DNA of 64,000 nt, taken from Primulina eburnea (taxonomy: Eukaryota; Streptophyta; Magnoliopsida; Lamiales; Gesneriaceae). Of the stretch, positions 37,702 through 48,949 are shown one piece after another. The DNA lies in NCBI RefSeq assembly GCF_022965805.1, contig NC_133115.1, forward strand, positions 29,503,321-29,567,320, in the 5' to 3' direction. The translations under genes were made by a program, and so were the position numbers. The notes below the pieces were generated by a model. That model ran no database searches, had not been told where the DNA came from, and saw only the letters and a program-made list of their open reading frames with translations. Each line of letters starts with the position of its first letter. Within the stretch, counting starts at the first letter, position 1.

Positions 37702-38200
37702 CTTTTTCTTCTGGTTGGAGTTTTTAATCTGCTCTTAATTGTACTATTGTTTCTCTATACTATATAGCATTCTTCATTTATGGGTTCAGAAGTTTTCCTT
37801 CAACATCATGCTTGTTGTAAAACTGTATTGGTAATTTTATGTAAAATGCATATCTTAGTCTCTGGACTATGACTTTGCGATCACATGATGTTGTGAACAC
37901 TAATATTTAGTCTTATTTTATTGTGAATAGGATTTAAGCAGTTGTAGTAAATTATTTCATAGCAAAATGTATGTTCATGTATCATGAAAATAAATAAGTG
38001 GTGTTTTCACCTTGTACCAAGGTGTTTGTCCAGCACTTACGATTAATATTTCTGACATCTTAATCCCTTTTACATAAGATTCTCTTGGAGAAATCTCGTT
38101 CAGTAACATGAAGTAATTTTTCTTCCATTTTTTTTTGGAAAAACTCATCTTTTTTGTTGTACAGATTTAAGTATCTGAATCAATATTTAGCAATAAAATA
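37702..38200. other. AT-rich stretch, nothing recognised
   Basis: No gene or border seen. Its position between the two caulimovirid remnants suggests eroded viral DNA, but no conserved block supports that. Confidence 0.4.
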
Positions 38201-39400
38201 TCAGGTCTTATATTGTTCATATAACTTTCGTACTGGGATGTAGATCGAGAATGCGCTCGTTGTTGGATTTTCCCACATTCTATCATATGCCATGAATCCC
38301 ATTCCATTCCATTCTTTAGACGTTTCTAAGATTTGTGTTCCTCGAGAAACTCTAACCCATGAACCAATTTGTTTGGTTTTTCTATTGGGATTCCTTTGAC
38401 ATGAACTTTGAATTAAGCGATATTTCATATTATAGGTTGTACCAAATAATATATAGTATTACAATAAAATTTATTTCTTTGTCTTGTAATATTAAATATT
38501 ATTTCTACTTATCTTCACCATTCGAGACATCTAAGTTTTATTATTGCCGAAAAGCTTTTTAGTACCATTGGGCTTCCTGGACACGTGTTTTTTCTTACCT
38601 ATGACTTGTTATTCTATCTCCTTGAAAAGATAGTCATTTCGAATCAACTCTAAAAATTTTATTCTTTTGTAGAATCGGTTTGTCTTTGATCTGGATTGAA
38701 TCAACTCTAAAAAATTTATTCTTTTGTAGAATCGGTTTGTCTTTGATCTGGATATCTATTTCCTGTATTAAAAAAAACTCGATTTTTTTTGGATAAATTA
38801 TCTGAGCAACTTTTGCAAATATTTATAGTATTTCAATAAACTCATTTATAATAAACAATTCTGAATGATGTGTAATAGATAGAGCATATTAAATTTTAGA
38901 GTTAATAGAATATGATCTATTATAATCTTTCATCAGTATATTTTCTTTGAAATTTTGATGCAATGTTAAAGCTCGGCTAAAATCTCAATCTGTCAGGTTG
39001 CAGGCAATATTTGGATAAATTACTACTACATTTTCCCCTACATATAGATTCTCTGATATTGTTTCTAGTATCGAATTTTGAAGATCACCCATTCATTTAT
39101 CACATATAACAACGTCAATAGATAAATCTATCTCTTCTTTAAAAGTAGCTTTTATCATAATCTGAATTACTCCGATATGAATACAGGACATTGTTTGTGC
39201 TACTTCTATCTTGAGTTTTTGCAATTCCTACTTAATTTCTTCATAAATAATTAATTTCATCTTAATCTGGTTTCTCGTAACTTTCATTGGATTGTTATTT
39301 CCCTTATGAAGATCTTATATATTAGATGATGCTTTATGTTTCTTAGTCCAATATTTTCTAAGAATTTTTCTACCTCCTATACAGAGAATCTTTGATGTCT
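38201..39400 (-). pseudogene. Endogenous caulimovirid movement-protein remnant
   Basis: Minus-strand frames around 39000-39200 contain the block IDLSIDVVICDKWMGDLQ and, after it, a YPNIACNLTD-like block. These are features of the 30K-superfamily movement protein of caulimovirids, which lets virus pass plasmodesmata. A 75-codon frame (38428-38201) follows downstream and may be the same polyprotein. Stops, frame changes and a 57-bp tandem duplication break it. The reverse-transcriptase remnant at 27700-28247 has the same orientation and lies downstream as expected for one virus genome. Confidence 0.5.
38641..38754. repeat. 57-bp tandem duplication
   Basis: GAATCAACTCTAAAAATTTT at 38641 recurs at 38698 and the two 57-bp units differ at one or two bases, so the event is recent compared with the surrounding decay. 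Confidence 0.9.
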
Positions 39401-39424
39401 CTGTAAGCTAGGATTTTCATTCAT

Positions 39425-40429
39425 GATAAGTGAATAAGATAAGTGAACAAGATAAGTAAAATGAATGAAAGTAAACGGAGACAAAAAATTGTTTATGGAA
39501 GTTTGAGGACTAAACTTATGTGTCTCCCCTTCTTCTGTTTTCAGAAAGATTTACTAAAAGATTGGATCGGTACAACCCTTTGTAAAAATTCACTTCAGCT
39601 CGATTCACTAATCCTAATAAATTGAAACACTTAGTAACTTTTTTCTTAACTTGATATGTTCAAAAACAAACTTCTGAGAGTTACAATGATTCTCACAATA
39701 CAATGATTCTCACAATACAATGAAACTTGTGTAAACAAAAGATAAGTGAGAATACAAAGTGCACAATATGATCTTTAATTGATTTGATATAACTTTGTCC
39801 ATGTGGAAAAAAAGATAAATCTTTTGAGAATTGTTGTACAAGTAGAGAATGTGTGATGAAGCTCATAGATGTTGCAGTAGTCTTCTTCATTCTTGATGCA
39901 TTCTCTTTAATATGTGTTGGTCACCAACATTAATAAAAAAAGACGGTACTCACAAATATATTGGATAGACGACAATTAACCAGAGAGTGTCACGTGTCCT
40001 TGTCGTATTTTCGAAAATATTTACGTCCAATTCAAATTTATTGGACAATAGATAAAAATGGTAACAAACATATCTTTTGTTCTGTCTTTGTTGATAATTC
40101 TTTGAAATATACTCGGAGATAACTGTCGGTGTCTTCGGATAATATAGTCAGATCAGTCTGCAAGCTGATCTGTTCTGTTACAGAGTAATTGTGGACAGCT
40201 TGGTTCACTTCAAGCTAGTGGAGATGCTCTTCAGATCTAAATAATTGGACATCTCGAATTATTTGTTTGTTTCATCTTGTATCAGCGTAGTTGATCAACA
40301 CACTTGATATTTTTTCAGCGATAACTTTCTTAATTCATTTCAGTAATTCACATTTATTAATTTAGCTTAAGTTAAATCGACATGGCTTGTGAACACAAAA
40401 ACTTAAGTTAAAGTTTAATTTTAACAACA
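39425..40429 (-). repeat. Diverged Sirevirus-type LTR (solo)
   Basis: The minus strand starts TGTTGTTAAAATTAAACTTT at 40429. Near its other end it shares GTTTATGGAAGTTTGAGGAC, CTCCCCTTCTTCTGTTTTC and CTAAAAGATT with the LTRs at 46544 and 61078. No primer-binding site or coding DNA adjoins it. Confidence 0.55.
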
Positions 40430-42109
40430 TCATATTATATGTTATGCTATATATAAAAGTTTGGAGATATCTTAAATTTAAATGAATTTATAATAACTCA
40501 AGAAACAATCCTGGAAAATGGTGCAATGCATTTGTTTTTCTGGCACGTTGGATATCTCTAATGACAAAAAAAGAAAAATATCCCAATTGAAAAGGTTTGG
40601 TAATTTAATAAAACATTTAAATTGTTTTTAAATATAAATACAATATATAATTGTTTTTATATAAATAAAAATAGGATTACTATATTTTTAAATAAATATA
40701 TCACTATAACTTTTATATTTTTGTATAATATCTAGAATTTCACACAAATATTATTTAAAACAAAAAATTTAAACTAGCGTATTCATTGTAGGATATTTAC
40801 TGATTTTTAATGACTTTTGTAGATTTTAAAAGTCTAGAAATATTCAATTAAGACTTTTAAAAGTCAAGTGATATTCAACATTGATTTTTAAAAACTCTAT
40901 AAAAGTTTAGATGTATTCAAATTTTCAATAGACTTTTAATAACTTCATGGAATTCATTAACATATAAACATTAAAGCCTAATGTACAACTATAAATTGTC
41001 AAAAATTGTATTAGGTTCAACCCGAAGATTTGGATGTATTTTTAAAACTTCTACCTAATACACAAGCTATTTATTTCTCTCTATGTCGCTTTACATCATC
41101 TCTCTTCTTATCTTCTTTCCCCTCATCTAGCTCTATCACTCTCTCAAATTTTCGAAATGTCTCTTTAGTTATATTTTCATATTTTCTTTCAAATATTTTA
41201 TTTTTTTGCTTGTTCATTTAATAACTTTTTATTTTAATATCATATGAAATTTTTAATTCTAGAATTGATTTTGTGATTTTTAATTTATGATTTATACAAA
41301 TTGATGTAATATTCAATAATAATAAAAGATGATCCAAAAAAATACCGCTTAATTCTTAATAATTGAATAAGCCTCGCAACAACACTGATTTTTTAAATTC
41401 TTTTTAGCATTTTCAATTAAGATGTAAGTTATGATATTTTTATACAAAATTGTATCCACGCAATGATAAATAATATTCTTTTCACATGCATATTATCAAT
41501 TCAAAAACAAGGTTACAGATTAATCAATTGATGTATTTTTAAAAATTTACAATCCCACATATATACACATGTAAGGATTAAATAATTTAACTTTTAAATA
41601 AGTAAATTTATTTATTAATATAAATATCGAAAAACTATTTCAAACTGAATATGTTATATATGTCAATTAATTATTGGTTCAAATAAATTAATAAAAAATA
41701 ATATATTATAATTAAGTATAAAATTTATAAAATTCTATAAAAAAAAAATTCACAAAAGTCTATAAAAATCTTGCAAAAAAGTCTACATGAATCCACGTAA
41801 ATCTGTTAAATCTGTGAGATTCTGTAAAAGTCAATAAAAATCTATCAAATCCATACAATTCTATCATTTGGAAAAATCATTAAAAGTTATCAAAACTCTG
41901 AATTGAATACACCTCACTTAATATGTGCATGCATTATCATGAGACGTCGATTAATATTAATATATTAATTAAAGTTATAAAAAATGAATATTTATATTTT
42001 ATATATGTTTAATGGTCCTCAATTTTTATGCCGACTGCAAATATTAAAAATTTTAATTAAAATTTTTTTGGAGTGAATTTGTAATTAAATTTTCACAAGG
42101 AAAAATGTT

Positions 42110-42585
42110 ATTTTAATTTAATAACTCTCTGGGCCCCATATTTTTCTTAGATTTTCACAGATAACAATCTTCGGCTTCCCTCAACAAAACTATTCTCAAA
42201 CCCTGCCGCCGCCGCCGCCGCCCACGCCCACGCTTACCGGATATCAGATCTCTGCAACGCACATCCACGTACTTCTCCTCGTTGCGCCGCCGCTTCAGAC
42301 GTAGCTGCAACCGTCCTGGCCGGCGAAAGCAGCCAGATTATTCCACCCCGAGCATTATAGCACGAATAGATGTAATGTTCCACTGATTTCATTGTTGATT
42401 TCAATCCTTTACCTTGCCAAAACAAACGGGTAGAAAATTATTTTGCCTTGATTATCATGTTTCTGTGCAATATTGAGCGCGCACGTGGTTTTTTTGCTTA
42501 TGCAACAGAGTTTGACCTAAGCAATGAATGGTTGTTGGTGTGTTTAGTTTCAAAGATCGCGTCTTTCAGCACAATCAATTTCTTT
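42110..42585 (+). promoter_or_regulatory. Candidate ancestral TAF1B promoter and 5' UTR exon
   Basis: A CpG-rich, less AT-rich block with GCCGCCGCCGCCGCC at about 42204 and a possible 5' UTR donor CGG|GTAGAA near 42430 lies just upstream of the TAF1B exon 1 copy. The acceptor TATTCTCATAG before the start codon is present in both copies. In the coding copy this block is absent. That it was the promoter is inference. Confidence 0.45.
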
Positions 42586-42767
42586 ACCGGATTCCACTTT
42601 GTTTTTTGTTTAGTAATCAATTTGAAGCTCCCTATGTTTTATTTTCATGGAAAATATTATCTGTTACCTTTTTACGCAATGTGGTGTGACAAAGTAATTA
42701 GTTCTTCACCCTTTTTTCAAAAAGATGCCAGCCATACATCTAATTTCTATATATTCTCATAGATACG

Positions 42768-42920
42768 ATGACATGAAGATTACGACAGACATGCCAAGTG
42801 TGTGGCAGCAGCGTTGGCTTTATGATATCTGATGATGGATTTTTCTATTGTGGCTACTGTAACTCACAAGCAGAAGATATATTTGATACAGGAGTCGATG
42901 AAGAACATATTATCAACCAT
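42768..42920 (+). pseudogene. TAF1B exon 1 fragment
   Basis: Matches the first 51 codons of TAF1B, including the zinc ribbon, with few changes. Codon 3 is TGA (42774-42776) where the coding gene has GGA. The fragment ends abruptly at 42920. Confidence 0.9.
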
Positions 42921-43028
42921 AGTTATGAAGACCATAGTTATTGGTTATTTTTAATGAGCTTTTAGACGTAAAAAGTCGAAATTATTACATACTGGGATAG
43001 TTATGAAGACCATAGTTATTGGTTATTT
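42921..43028 (+). repeat. 30-bp filler duplication at the deletion junction
   Basis: AGTTATGAAGACCATAGTTA plus ten more bases occurs at 42921-42950 and again at 42999-43028. The second copy belongs to the COG2 intron; the first sits exactly at the join to TAF1B exon 1, as expected of templated filler from end-joining. Confidence 0.85.
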
Positions 43029-43325
43029 GTTGTAATTTTCTTTTTGTTATCTAAGCCTCTGTGTGCCACCTTGGGAAGACCCGAAACTTTTTTCTCATAT
43101 ATTGTCCCAATCAGTGGCTATCAATTCTGCAAATTCCACACATTTTACATGTGTAAAAATGTGATCCTTTGTCCTCTATTCCAAGTGAAGACGATTGTTG
43201 GATGCCGAGCCTTGTAAATACATCCCCGAAACCACAAGTGATAGCATGAGGAGGAAAAAAAATAGAGAACTTGGTAAGCACTGAATTCTGCAAGTCCAAA
43301 GCCCATTTTCTTTTAATATGTCAAG

Positions 43326-44037
43326 TAGGGATGCCAATTTTCCCTGCTAGGAAAACCTGAAGTGGGGCTGGATTGGGGATTTTCAATTCCCCGAAACAAA
43401 TTGTGGACGAGTGTGAGAATGCTATCCTCATCCAAAAACCCATCTCGAGGCTCCCGATAATAATATCATTACTACTAATAATAATGATCTTTTCTAATAA
43501 TTAACAAAAAAAACTCAAATTCATAACATTCAAATCTCGTTCATGATTCAACTCGTCACCTTATGATAATTATGTGGTTTCATTTTTTTACTTATTAAAA
43601 CCATGAATTACAAAAGTTTGTATTATTTTAGTAATATATATATATTTATAATTCAATTATTTTATCAATATTCTTTAAGTGAATTTGAAGACTTTTTGGA
43701 CTAATTCAACCGATATTTGAAGCGGTGACGAGGATAGTGATTTAATTCATGTCAGGTCGGGGATGATGATGACAAATGTGGTCCACCTTGTACCATTTCT
43801 AGATTATTTGAAGCAAGGATAAGGACTATGATGAAGATTTAATGTACGCGAAGTCGGGATGAGGATTTTCAGGCCAATTAGATAGAACTGGGTATGGGAC
43901 CAATGAAGACTTAATCACCGCGAGGATTAAATGGGGAATCCCTGATTAGAAAAAGCGGGGATTGGGGCAGGAATGGGGAAGACATCCCCGGCCCGCCCCG
44001 CCCCGCCCCGTCTCGTCCTGCCCCATTGCCATCCCTA
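43326..44037. mobile_element. hAT element, duplicate copy
   Basis: Same non-autonomous hAT element as at 16005-16680, opposite orientation, with TAGGGATGCCAAT and ATTGCCATCCCTA ends and remains of the same 8-bp target duplication. It was copied with the locus. Confidence 0.85.
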
Positions 44038-44297
44038 GTCACAAGGCATGGATTTAGTTCTAACCTCGCCAGGGTTGTAAACATCTAATTAGTTAGCCTG
44101 GTGGAATGCTGACATATTTATTTCTTTCTTGATGTTATTTTATTATTTAACCATAAATAAATTTTCCCCTAAGATTCCTTTTCTTGTTGGCAGTTCTTGG
44201 TTGTAGCATATATGAATGCTTATGCAAAATTTGCAACCATCTTATTGTGTGCCAAAGATTATTATTTCAGATTTGTTGATTAATTTTTGTTTCACAG

Positions 44298-44498
44298 ATA
44301 ACTCATGATTTAAAATCCTTGGTGGAGGAAGTTTGTGTTGACTATCTAAGGCATGTTCTTGAACTTCTGAAGTTGTGTCCTGCTGAAGTACTTGACCTTG
44401 TGAAGCAGAGTATTTTACACGGTGGAAACTCCCTCAGAGTTCTTCAGCCTCAAGTAATAAATTTGATAGTAGAAACTCTAGTTGAGAAGTCTGTGGAG
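44298..44498 (+). pseudogene. COG2 exon 8 duplicate
   Basis: 201 bp between CACAG and GAG|GTGAGC encode ITHDLKSLVEEVCVDYLRH through LVEKSVE, the same 67 residues as COG2 exon 8 (15744-15544). The exon is intact but isolated. Confidence 0.92.
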
Positions 44499-44607
44499 GT
44501 GAGCCGGATGCATAAATTTTATTTTCTAATTGATTTTGTTATGTTACCTGTGTTTATAGGCTATATGGCTATAAATTTAAGTAGGACTTGGTTTCAGAGA
44601 TCTCTAT

Positions 44608-44731
44608 GGTTTCAATCTTGCAATGTTAGGGAGACAAGGCTGGTCCTTTATTTCCAGTCCAGATACACTTGCCAGCAGAATCTTCAAAGCTACATACTTG
44701 CATTGTAGTTTTTTTCCAAAATCATACGTAT
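44608..44731 (+). pseudogene. LINE (L1-type) ORF2 C-terminal fragment
   Basis: The frame reads GFNLAMLGRQGWSFISSPDT then LASRIFKATYLHCSFF, the conserved block downstream of plant L1 reverse transcriptase. It lies at the end of the duplicated locus and at the start of Helitron copy 2; a part recurs at about 62265 in copy 3. Confidence 0.65.
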
Positions 44732-46108
44732 ATTGTATATCTTGAATTGTATTTTTTAAAAATTTAAATAAGAGAACACAAGAAAATTAAAAGAGATAGA
44801 TTCATAAGAGTTTCAAATGGACATTAAATTACTCTCAATAAACATGTATATTACCCTCAATAATCAGAAATGTTTGACACCCAATGCATGCAATTCGAGA
44901 TTTTCATAATTTGACAGAGTTAATGTATGATATAATTCTGTCAAAAGCATCCAATGTATAATTTTTGTCCCTTGGGATGCCTTATTTGAATTTTAAAATA
45001 TAAATAATGCAATATTGCATATTATATTATAAACCAATTTTATTTTATTTATCTTATTAAATTTATTAACTCCAAAATTGAATTCTGAAATGACTCCTCT
45101 TTTCAGCACAACATATGAGTTGAATCCTTCCAAGAAGTAATGTTCTTTTAAATTTAGATTTGTTCGTTGTTATCTTCCAAGAAGTAATGACTCCTCTTTA
45201 GATTTGTTCGTTGAAAACAACGAGACATTAAGTTTGAAATATGTCTTTCATGATCGAGAAGTAAAAAATATTATTCTTTTATTTGTACAAAATTTTAATT
45301 ATTACGTATTACTAATGTGATAGTTTTATTCTATATTACAAAGTTCACGGATACATGATAGTATAAAATGTCCCGTAATGAAAATGATTAAACTAATTCT
45401 AAAGAAAGTACGCATCTTATTAGAAGACATCTTATAAAATTTATTGACATTGTTTTGGAATACGCATGATAAATGTTAATAAAATAAATTTTCTGATTTA
45501 TACATAATTTACTTATGATCACATGTTTCATTTTATTTCGGAATAATAGGGTTTTGTGTATATTATGAAGAGATTTTGTAGATAAAATCACAACTCATTT
45601 GGATAAAGATATTGATGAAACAATTATTGTTGTGTCAAACATGAGTCATGTCACAAAATTACTGAATTTTTTTTAAAAAAACTCTCAATAATTTTATTTA
45701 ATGTAGATTTAGACGAAATTACTGAATTTTTTTAAAAAAAATTCTCATTAATTTTATTGAATGTGATTTAAAAATATTTTTTTATCACATGTTAAAAAAT
45801 AATAATATATAGCTTATCGAAAATTAAAGAATTAAATATGTATTAAGGTTGTGGTCGACATCAATACACTAAACACGATAAGCATCATGTCATTGCCTTA
45901 GACTAACATAATCTAAAATTTTGATATATTATAGTGATTATTAGCCAAAAAAATTAATCGACATGCGTTGTATTTAAGAAAGTTTTTTAAAATTAGCGAA
46001 AAATAGTTTTTATTTTTTAATTATATTATTTTTTCTATTTAAATATCTATTCATTTATCATTAATTTTTAATAATATCATGCCGTGCATCGCACGGGTTA
46101 AATACTAG
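44690..46108 (+). mobile_element. Non-autonomous Helitron, copy 2 (family X), 3' end intact
   Basis: The 3' end has a perfect 6-bp hairpin CCGTGC-ATC-GCACGG at 46082-46096, then eight bases and CTAG (46105-46108) followed by T, the exact form of a Helitron 3' terminus. The body matches 62265-63255 and, inverted, 11647-12545. No coding capacity. The 5' end is not sharply defined. Confidence 0.75.
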
Positions 46109-46538
46109 TATATATAAAAGCAGAGTTTTTGCCAAAAATAGTAATTTTCCGTCAAAATGTCATTTCTAAAAAAGGAAATATATATCATGAATATTGAAAT
46201 ATGTGTACTGCAATAAATGATCACTTCAATTATTGTTTGCATTGATTATATCAATTTGTTTAATTCAATTTTGAATTTATTTAATTTTTATATTAATTCA
46301 AATGTAATTTATGTATTATATGTTTTTATTTTTTTAATCAAATTGAAACTAAATTCTATTGAAAACGTAAACTATATTAAAATTTTTGCATTTATTATAT
46401 CAATCAATTTAATTAAAACTGTTTAAATAAATTTAAAATACAAATGATAGCAATGTTCGGTATCACTGATGAGGTAAATCATTAAAAAATACATTTTGCT
46501 ATTTTAAGTAATTTCCTGCTCAAATTACTTACTAAAAA
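46109..46538 (+). mobile_element. Helitron 5' fragment abutting copy 2
   Basis: TATATATAAAAGCAGAG follows the CTAG end at once and continues like the 5' end at 11640 (minus). The Sirevirus is inserted at 46539-46543. The 69-codon hydrophobic frame at 46217 has no family support. Confidence 0.5.
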
Positions 46539-46543
46539 AATAC

Positions 46544-47555
46544 TGTTAGACATGAATTTTATTGTGGCGATGATAACTAAAACCAGTAGACTAGCAGACC
46601 AGAACAACAGAATAACTTATCAGTAGCTGCTGTTCTAGTAAAACTAAACCAGTAGAAAAGAGATATCAATACAAAACCAGTAGAGAACGTTTTCTAACGT
46701 TGCTATCTTAATTGTTACCGTTAAAGAGTTTCTAGTACTAGTATTAATTGCAGCATTAAATACTATACGGAGTCATTTAATGCATATTACCCAATTAATT
46801 ATAAAACAAGACTGATTGTTTTATAGCTTTTCTGCAGGAACTTGTTTTGGTAATAAAGCTGATTGTATCAGTTATCTGAAGACTTCTTTGATTGTGAACG
46901 TTGAACTCAGTCGATTATATATACTTGGATCAAATCCTTGTTCGACATGACACTTCGCTTATTATCATTTTCAAGGAACAAAGCTTCTCTCTTATCAGAT
47001 GAATATCAAAATTCCTTGAGCATTTAAAAGTTCAACACAAAGAAAAGTAGCACACGCTTCATAGCTTGTATCTGATCTTTTAAAAGATCATCTTGTGCTA
47101 CTAATTCTTACACTCTTCACAATCTTTACATCACTTATACTTTATCAAGAAGAGTTTGTAATCTGAAAAGAGTCTTTTCAGAACTGTGTGTTTCGTATTT
47201 TTCGTAAGTTGAGAAACTAAGAGTTTCAGTAGGCTGAGGTGTAAGTCCTTCTGAAGTGGGTGTGTACAAGAGCTGTACTGTAATATCCAAAGTCTTTTAG
47301 TTATACCTTCTGGAAACAGAAGAAGGGGAGACGTAGAAGAGTTTATCTTCGAACTTCCATAAACAACTGTTGCCTACTGTTTTACTGTTTTTCAACCACT
47401 TCAGCAGATTGTTTCCGCACGTTTTTATTGTAATCAGGTGAAAGTATTCGCACAAGATCAACTACTATCCTTAACAGGATTTTAGTACCTCATCAGAACG
47501 AAAAACGAGTAGAGTTTATTCACCCCCCCTCTAAACTCAACTTCGATCCTCAACA
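46544..47555 (+). repeat. 5' LTR of Sirevirus element (1012 bp)
   Basis: Starts TGTTAGACATG and ends CTCAACA. A TATATATA at 46916-46923 may be the promoter. By eye it differs from the 3' LTR by about 13 substitutions and 3 single-base length changes. Confidence 0.93.
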
Positions 47556-47557
47556 AT

Positions 47558-47569
47558 TGGTATCAGAGC
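47558..47569 (+). promoter_or_regulatory. Primer-binding site (initiator tRNA-Met)
   Basis: TGGTATCAGAGC two bases after the LTR matches the 3' end of plant initiator methionine tRNA, standard for Ty1/copia elements. Confidence 0.9.
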
Positions 47570-47601
47570 AAGTTATTCTTGTTTGTGAAAAACTACAACA
47601 A

Positions 47602-48762
47602 ATGGCACACTTTAGCAAGATCCCTATGTTCTTTAAAGAAGATTTTGACGACTGGAAGATAAGAATGCAAGCTCATCTTGCAGCACAAGATGATGACATG
47701 TGGTATGTCATCACAGATGGTCCACTGAAAATCTTAAAGCCTAACACAGCTGTTGCTGTTACTGACGGTGCACCACAGATGGTCGATAAATCAAGAAGTG
47801 AATGGACCAGTGAAGATAAGAAGAAAGCCAATCTTGATAATGTGGCGAAGGACATATTGTATAAAACTCTCGACAAAAACACCTTCAGCAAGATCAAAAT
47901 GTGTTCTACTGCAAAGGATATTTGGGAGAAGCTCATCCAAATATGTGAAGGAAATGAGCAAACAAAAGAAAACAAACTGTCTGTAGCAATGCAGAAGTTT
48001 GAAAATCTGAAAATGAGAGCTGGTGAAACTCTAAATGAGTTTGATGAAAGATTCAGTAGCTTAGTCAATGAGCTAGCTGCTCTGGGTAAAGAGCATAGCA
48101 ACATAGAAATAGCCCTCAAGGTGATGAGAGCCTTACCCAGAGAATGGGATGTTAAAACAATGGCTATGAGAGTATCCAAAGACTTGAACAAATTGGAACT
48201 GCACGACTTATTTGCAGATCGGAAGGCCTACAAGTTCGAATTGGAAGTGAGAAGTGGAGAAGAGCCTTCAAGCCTACCCACCAAGGCTCTTGCTGCTACT
48301 GCTACTGCTACTGCTTTTACTGCTACTGCCTCTACCTCTTCTACTGCTGCTGCAGTTGTACCTCAGGCATTACCGACTATGATCATTGATAATACAATGG
48401 AGAAGACTGCTGAACAAATCAGTAGTGATGCTATGTCCTTATTTGTGAAGAAATTTTTCATGTTCATGAAGAAGAATCATCGAACTTATCAGGGTCCCAA
48501 TCGCAACTACAAGAAAGATTCACCATCTGGTGATATGGGATGCTTTAACTGTGGAAAGATAGGTCACTTCATTGCTGATTGTCCTAAACCAAAGAAGGAT
48601 GACCAAAAGAGAAAGGATCACAAGAGGAATGACAAAAAGTCCAGAAGAGATCGAAAAGCGATGATTGCCGAAGAAAGCAAATCTAAGTGGGCGGACTCTA
48701 GTTCTGAGTCATCTGACAGAGTCATTCTAGTGATAGTGATGCAGAAGAAGTCAAATGTCTAA
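47602..48762 (+). pseudogene. Sirevirus gag, frameshifted near its end
   Basis: The likely start is MAHFSKIPMFF (47602). The frame shows the Ty1 Gag pattern (WKIRMQAHLA, AKDIWEKLIQICEGNEQ, MRAGETLNEFDERFSSLVNE) and a zinc knuckle CFNCGKIGHFIADC at about 48541-48582, followed by a Lys/Arg-rich tail. Near 48716 the coding signal shifts frame, and again near 48868, into a coiled-coil-like continuation at 48950-49624. Gag forms the particle that packages element RNA. Confidence 0.88.
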
Positions 48763-48949
48763 TGGCAGACAATGACTCAACCTCGACATCTGGAGAGGTA
48801 TTTGATTTTGACTCTAATGAATTTACACGAAATGACTTGATTGATGCACTGCATGAAATGGTAAAGAGTATTCCAGACTTTCTCAATCATTTGAAGAAGT
48901 TAAGATTGAAAATCAGAATTTAAAGAATCAGAACAGTAAGTTAACTTGC

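Larger units (their letters stand above)
40680..44588 (+). pseudogene. Inverted, internally deleted duplicate of the TAF1B-COG2 locus
   Basis: Segments match the minus-strand locus: 40680-41735 to 25030-23955, 42585-42920 to about 23960-23640 (TAF1B start), and 42951-44588 to 17055-15457 (COG2 introns and exon 8). About 6.6 kb carrying the rest of TAF1B and COG2 exons 1-7 is deleted between the last two. The gene order and sense are kept, so the copy reads on the plus strand. It is a pseudogene block. Confidence 0.88.

Noticed and set aside
41030..41221. Plus-strand frame of 63 codons repeated at 24444-24662 as a conserved protein
   Set aside because: Similarity comes from the segmental duplication, not from coding constraint; composition is AT-driven.
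42234..42425. Minus-strand frame of 63 codons in the CpG-rich block
   Set aside because: Antisense to the proposed 5' UTR and without known domains.
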